Shown here: positions 5,703 to 9,095 of the stretch, one piece after another
How positions within the stretch are numbered: the stretch's first letter is position 1
How the letters are laid out: every line of letters begins with the position of its first letter
Source: Bacteroidales bacterium
Lineage (GTDB): Bacteria; Bacteroidota; Bacteroidia; Bacteroidales; UBA932
Assembly: GCA_017615135.1 (NCBI GenBank)
Contig: JAGAAU010000218.1
Location: 1-9,095, forward strand
Reading direction: 5' to 3'
DNA length: 9,095 nucleotides
Notes under the pieces: model-generated
What the model saw: the letters and a program-made list of their open reading frames with translations, nothing else
Told to the model about the DNA's origin: nothing
Databases searched by the model: none
Translations under genes and position numbers: made by a program

Positions 5703-7270
5703 CGGGAAAATTTCCTGACCAGAAGAAGCAACAGCAGGAGCACGGCTGCAAAGACACAGGCGCGGCCGGTAAAATCGCCATAGCGGGCAAAAACGGTCTG
5801 AGCGTAATTCAGGTTCAATGTGCCGCTGATGGAGGCTTCCTCCCACCATGCGCTCCGCTGCAGTATCTCTCCTCTCTGGTCTATGATTGCTGAAATTCCG
5901 GTATTGGCGCAACGGGCTATGTCCCTGCGCAGTTCTATCGCCCTCAGACGGGAATAATTCAGATGCTGCCTGTATCCTGGCGTATTGCCCCACCAGGCAT
6001 CGTTGGTAATTACCGCCATCAGACCGGCACCCTCCCTCACATATCCGGTACAGTACTCAGGATAGATGGATTCATAGCAGACTGCGCAACCTACGGGAAC
6101 CTCCCCTGCATGCAGCAGAGTGATTTTTTCCTGCCCCACACAGCGCCCCATCACTCCACCGAGCTTTTCGTCCAGAGGGACAAAGACAGCGGGGTAAGGG
6201 GTGAGCTCGGTACCCACGACCAGCTTGGATTTATGGAATATCTCACGCACTCCGGCAGTATCCAGCATTACTGCGCTGTTGTGGGAAACGTGCCAGCTGC
6301 CGTCGCGCCCCCGTGCAAGAGGATGCGGCCGCCTGTGCGTAGCATAAAGTTCATAGGAAGTGGCGCCGAACAGTATTCTGGAAGAAGGATGAAACTCTGC
6401 GAGCCAGCGCTTGAAATGCGACACGCTCACCGAACTTTCCTCTGAACCTATAATTAAAGGGGATGTAAAGGTTTCAGGAGCAAGGAAAAGGATAGTATCG
6501 TCTTTAGAGCGGCCCTTGCAAGCCTCATCGAACACCTTCAGGAGTACTACATCCTGCTCAGACTGGCTCATGGACTCGAACTTGCTGTACGGATCCAGAT
6601 TGGGCTGTCCGGCCACAACCGAAACTGTTCCCTCGCACTTTTCTTCATAATGGTGGAAGATATGCAGGGAAAGCAGTGGCGGGAAAATCAGACACAACAG
6701 GGTAGCGGCCAGGAAAGACAGTTTTGCGGCCGGTCTTGCCATCTCTTTAACGGCACCGGATACAATGCCGAAGATCAGCAGGTTGCAGGCCCAAACCCAT
6801 AGAGAACCTCCCATGGTGCCGGTAAATTCGTACCATTGCACCATTCTGGTGGAACCGGCGAAGGCGTTACCAAATGTAAGCCAGGGCCAGGAAATCTGAA
6901 CATAGAAATAAAAATGCTCCCAGGTGAGCCAGAGAAAAGCCAGCAGCAGGTAAGGCAAGACCCCGGAAAGCCGCTTGCGGGAAAAGCGGAAAACCTCGAA
7001 GACCAGAGACATCTGGAAGGCATTCGCAAGAATTGCGAAGATGCCCCCGCCCACAGTGGCATTGCAAACCCAGAATGTAGTAAGGGCATTCCAGAGCACG
7101 AAAGCCGAATAGTGGCAGAAGAAATAACCCTTCATCGAGGACTCCCTTGCCAGTTTCTCGGAGAGAAGGAGCGGAACCAGGGCAAAAAGAGCCACAAAGC
7201 CGGTATGGGGCACCAGCCAGGGCAGGCTCAGCAACACTCCCGAGAGCAGGGCTAACAACCACTTTTTCAT
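5699..7270 (-). CDS. lnt: Apolipoprotein N-acyltransferase (Lnt)
   Basis: Lnt is the inner-membrane enzyme that adds the third acyl chain to the N-terminal Cys of lipoproteins. The protein is 523 residues, close to the E. coli length of about 510. The N-terminal half (about 1-205) holds several hydrophobic segments, as expected for the membrane part. The nitrilase-like domain follows at about 214-480. The catalytic triad can be placed: Glu266 in A-P-E-T-F, Lys347 in H-K-S-K-L, and the nucleophile Cys398 in V-C-Y-E. The family motif N-D-A-W-W-G-N-T-P-G is at 423-432, and R-A-I-E-x-R-R-D-I-A-R-C-A-N-T-G-I-S follows. One more hydrophobic helix (about 505-518) precedes a basic C-terminus. The ATG lies in a 4-base ATGA overlap with the end of the rluD-like gene, a sign of coupled translation. 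The Cys26 lipoprotein encoded on the opposite strand is a plausible substrate, but only in the general sense that all lipoproteins are. Confidence 0.97.
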   Translation of the reverse strand: MKKWLLALLSGVLLSLPWLVPHTGFVALFALVPLLLSEKLARESSMKGYFFCHYSAFVLWNALTTFWVCNATVGGGIFAILANAFQMSLVFEVFRFSRKRLSGVLPYLLLAFLWLTWEHFYFYVQISWPWLTFGNAFAGSTRMVQWYEFTGTMGGSLWVWACNLLIFGIVSGAVKEMARPAAKLSFLAATLLCLIFPPLLSLHIFHHYEEKCEGTVSVVAGQPNLDPYSKFESMSQSEQDVVLLKVFDEACKGRSKDDTILFLAPETFTSPLIIGSEESSVSVSHFKRWLAEFHPSSRILFGATSYELYATHRRPHPLARGRDGSWHVSHNSAVMLDTAGVREIFHKSKLVVGTELTPYPAVFVPLDEKLGGVMGRCVGQEKITLLHAGEVPVGCAVCYESIYPEYCTGYVREGAGLMAVITNDAWWGNTPGYRQHLNYSRLRAIELRRDIARCANTGISAIIDQRGEILQRSAWWEEASISGTLNLNYAQTVFARYGDFTGRACVFAAVLLLLLLLVRKFSR

Positions 7271-8292
7271 AGTTCTTCAGGCATATTTGCGGCGTAGCGG
7301 CGCCATTTGTCAAGCAGGGCCGTCATATCCTGGGGCAGTTCGGAGTCGAATTGCATCCATTTGCCGCTGACCGGATGCACGAAGCCCAAAGTACGGGCAT
7401 GAAGTGCCTGCCGGGGACAAATCTCGAAACAATTGGCAATGAACTGCTTATATTTAGTATAAATGGTTCCTTTGCGGATTTCCCGGCCGCCGTATCGCTC
7501 ATCGCCGAAAATGGGATGACCTATGCTGCTCATATGCACCCTTATCTGATGGGTTCTGCCTGTTTCCAGCTTGCACTCCACCAAAGTTACGAAGCCAAAG
7601 CGCTCCAGCACCCTGTAATGGGTAACTGCGTTCTTTCCTTCCTGGTCTTCGGAACATACCCGGAAGCGCAACCTGTCTGAGGGATCCCTGCCGAGAGGCG
7701 CATCTATGGTGCCGGAATCTTCCTTCACATCGCCCCAGACCACAGCGTTGTAGCGCCGGTCTATCGTATGGTCGAAGAACTGCTTCGCCAGCCGGAGCTG
7801 CGCCTCCTCCGTCTTGGAAATCACCAGCAGGCCGGACGTGTCTTTATCTATGCGATGCACGAGCATTCCCATGCGGCCGTCGTCGTCCGGAGCCGCATCT
7901 TTCAACCCCAGATGGAAGGCGAGAGCATTCACGAGGGTTCCGTCGAAGTGTCCGTGCCCGGGATGAACCACCATTCCGGCAGGTTTGTGAAGCACGATGA
8001 GTTCGTCGTCCTCGTAGCGGATATCCAGCGGAATATTCTGAGGAATAATTTCCACTCCCCGGCGGCGGTAGGGCATCACGAAACGGATGACGTCGCAGGG
8101 GCGCACTATCATATTGGCCTTGGCAGTCTTGTCTCCAAGCAGCACGAAGCCTTCTTTTATGGCGAGTTGTATCCGGTGACGGGAAGTGTCTTCCAGATGG
8201 GCGGACATATATTTGTCCAGCCGGATGGGGGCCTGCCCCTTGTCTACCTCCAGACGGAAGTGTTCAAAAAGTTCCTGACCGTTATCTTCCAT
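7267..8292 (-). CDS. rluD: RluD/RluA-family 23S rRNA pseudouridine synthase
   Basis: This 341-residue protein isomerises specific uridines in RNA to pseudouridine; the RluD subgroup acts on helix 69 of 23S rRNA. An S4 RNA-binding domain lies at about residues 22-80 (R-L-D-K-Y-M, then R-x-x-I-Q-L-A-I-K-E-G-F-V). The catalytic domain follows from about 95 (V-L-H-K-P-A-G-M-V-V-H-P-G). Its signature H-R-I-D-K-D-T-S-G-L-L is at 146-156, with Asp149 as the catalytic aspartate, and it continues with R-R-Y-N-A-V-V-W-G and E-T-G-R-T-H-Q-I-R-V-H. Length and domain order match RluD. The exact target uridines cannot be read from the sequence, so the symbol rluD rests on the S4 domain and overall form; RluC-like specificity is possible. 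The ATG at 8292 overlaps the end of the PASTA gene by 11 bases, and the TGA stop overlaps the lnt start. Confidence 0.94.
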   Translation of the reverse strand: MEDNGQELFEHFRLEVDKGQAPIRLDKYMSAHLEDTSRHRIQLAIKEGFVLLGDKTAKANMIVRPCDVIRFVMPYRRRGVEIIPQNIPLDIRYEDDELIVLHKPAGMVVHPGHGHFDGTLVNALAFHLGLKDAAPDDDGRMGMLVHRIDKDTSGLLVISKTEEAQLRLAKQFFDHTIDRRYNAVVWGDVKEDSGTIDAPLGRDPSDRLRFRVCSEDQEGKNAVTHYRVLERFGFVTLVECKLETGRTHQIRVHMSSIGHPIFGDERYGGREIRKGTIYTKYKQFIANCFEICPRQALHARTLGFVHPVSGKWMQFDSELPQDMTALLDKWRRYAANMPEEL

Positions 8293-9064
8293 TCGACTTG
8301 CTGCGGTCCAAGGTCAGATAAAGGGAGGCATTGGATCCAAGCGCAAACGGTCCTTCGGACGGACCGGGGCTCTGGGAATAAACCACCGCGCTGAGGGAAT
8401 CGGCGTAGGTCCTTACGCTCTTGTCGAATTGCAGGGTTCCTATGTTCATGTAGTTCTCCTGCACCAGATCTACCGCACGCTGATATTTCTGTCCCACAAC
8501 ATCCGGCATCCAGGCAAATTCACTGCCGTTCGTGGAAACTCTGAGATCTATTGCAGAGCCGGCGTTGAGCTTGGTGCCGGGACGCACCGCCAGCCCCCTG
8601 TAGAGCTGCGCCAGTACCCGGTTGGAAGATATGTCGTGAACGTAGATTATGCGGCCGAGGGTGAGGTTGTTTGCAGAGAGTTCGGTTTTTGCCTGCCTGA
8701 GGGTAATCTTGCGCACATCCGGCATAGTTACCTTCATGGGAGAACTGGCATTCACCGTGAGGAAGATTCTCCGGCCCTTCTTTACATGAGCACCCGGCTC
8801 CGGATTCTGGCTGAGAACCACTCCCCTGCGGGCTTTGCGGACATACACGGAATCGGAAATCTGAACTCTCACCCCGATGAGCGACGCACCATCAACTGCC
8901 TGTGCATAAGTAAGATTGGAGAAATCCGGCACGGTAATCTCCTTATTGTGCTGGGTTGCAATCCTGAGATAGAGCCCTACCACAATCAGCACTGCGGCAA
9001 CCATAAGGCCACCGAGCAGAAGATTCTTAACAATCCAGTTTCCTAAAAATTTCTTCAGGCTCAT
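8282..9064 (-). CDS. Membrane-anchored protein with three PASTA domains, no kinase
   Basis: This 260-residue protein has a short cytoplasmic N-terminus with basic residues, one transmembrane helix (about residues 14-35) and an extracytoplasmic region of three PASTA repeats (about 42-105, 110-177 and 184-254). Each repeat begins with the typical P-D-[FV] after a short strand (V-P-D-F, M-P-D-V, M-P-D-V), and repeats 1 and 3 contain the S-Q-x-P-x-P-G or S-Q-S-P-G-P turn. PASTA domains are known from penicillin-binding proteins and from Ser/Thr kinases that sense muropeptides, but neither a kinase nor a transpeptidase is attached here. Stand-alone proteins of this kind next to a RluD-type gene are a common arrangement in Bacteroidota as I recall it, and their role is not clear to me. 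A cell-wall-sensing or cell-wall-binding role is inference. The ATG at 9064 overlaps the end of an upstream reading frame by four bases (ATGA). Confidence 0.92.
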   Translation of the reverse strand: MSLKKFLGNWIVKNLLLGGLMVAAVLIVVGLYLRIATQHNKEITVPDFSNLTYAQAVDGASLIGVRVQISDSVYVRKARRGVVLSQNPEPGAHVKKGRRIFLTVNASSPMKVTMPDVRKITLRQAKTELSANNLTLGRIIYVHDISSNRVLAQLYRGLAVRPGTKLNAGSAIDLRVSTNGSEFAWMPDVVGQKYQRAVDLVQENYMNIGTLQFDKSVRTYADSLSAVVYSQSPGPSEGPFALGSNASLYLTLDRSKSNGR

Positions 9065-9095
9065 TTAAAGAACTGCATTATTCCCATCACAATAA
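9061..9095 (-). CDS. Last codons of an unidentified upstream gene (5' partial)
   Basis: On the - strand the frame I-V-M-G-I-M-Q-F-F-K runs in from the right edge and ends with TGA at 9063-9061, giving an ATGA overlap with the PASTA gene. The other overlaps in this operon make a real gene end likely. Only ten complete codons are visible, too few to name a product; the residues are mostly hydrophobic. Confidence 0.45.
   Translation of the reverse strand, partial: IVMGIMQFFK

Noticed and set aside
5690..5760. Possible bidirectional terminator at the convergent junction
   Set aside because: I searched for an inverted repeat with T-runs and saw none; both strands are coding right through the stops.
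7768..8394. + strand open frame of 208 codons opposite rluD and the PASTA gene
   Set aside because: It crosses the boundary of two well-supported - strand genes and shows no domain.

Overview
The window is chromosomal housekeeping DNA from a Bacteroidota bacterium, probably a moderately GC-rich member of Bacteroidales. That placement is inferred from several features: a lipoprotein with an S-G-G-P-K-D mature N-terminus and a bacterial Ig-like domain, a PASTA protein without a kinase followed by a RluD-type pseudouridine synthase, an IspG of the plant/Bacteroidota sequence type, and few clear Shine-Dalgarno sequences. There is no mobile element, CRISPR array, tRNA or rRNA.

The left part (1-5702) reads on the + strand: the 3' end of ligA (NAD-dependent DNA ligase), a short RelA/SpoT homologue (HD, synthetase and TGS domains only), a lipoprotein with an Ig-like domain, a secreted, probably beta-barrel, envelope protein, and ispG (MEP isoprenoid pathway). 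The junctions are a 1-base gap, a 4-base TTGA overlap, a 4-base gap and a 38-base overlap, so this is very probably one transcription unit.

The right part (5699-9095) reads on the - strand, starting from the right edge: the last codons of an unidentified gene, a membrane-anchored three-PASTA protein, an RluD-family pseudouridine synthase and lnt (apolipoprotein N-acyltransferase). The overlaps are 4, 11 and 4 bases. The two units converge, and the stop codons of ispG and lnt share bases. By the coordinates chosen here, only five bases of the window are outside any reading frame.

Together the genes cover DNA joining, (p)ppGpp signalling, isoprenoid precursor supply, lipoprotein maturation, rRNA modification and envelope proteins. 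Nothing looks like a new defence or mobile system. The most interesting points are within the proteins: a perfect sliding-clamp-binding motif (QLSLF) as the last five residues of LigA; a short RSH protein with changes at a hydrolase residue and in the RXKD motif; an IspG that has the sequence style of the three-domain form but lacks almost all of the middle domain; and extreme packing of genes, including the convergent junction.
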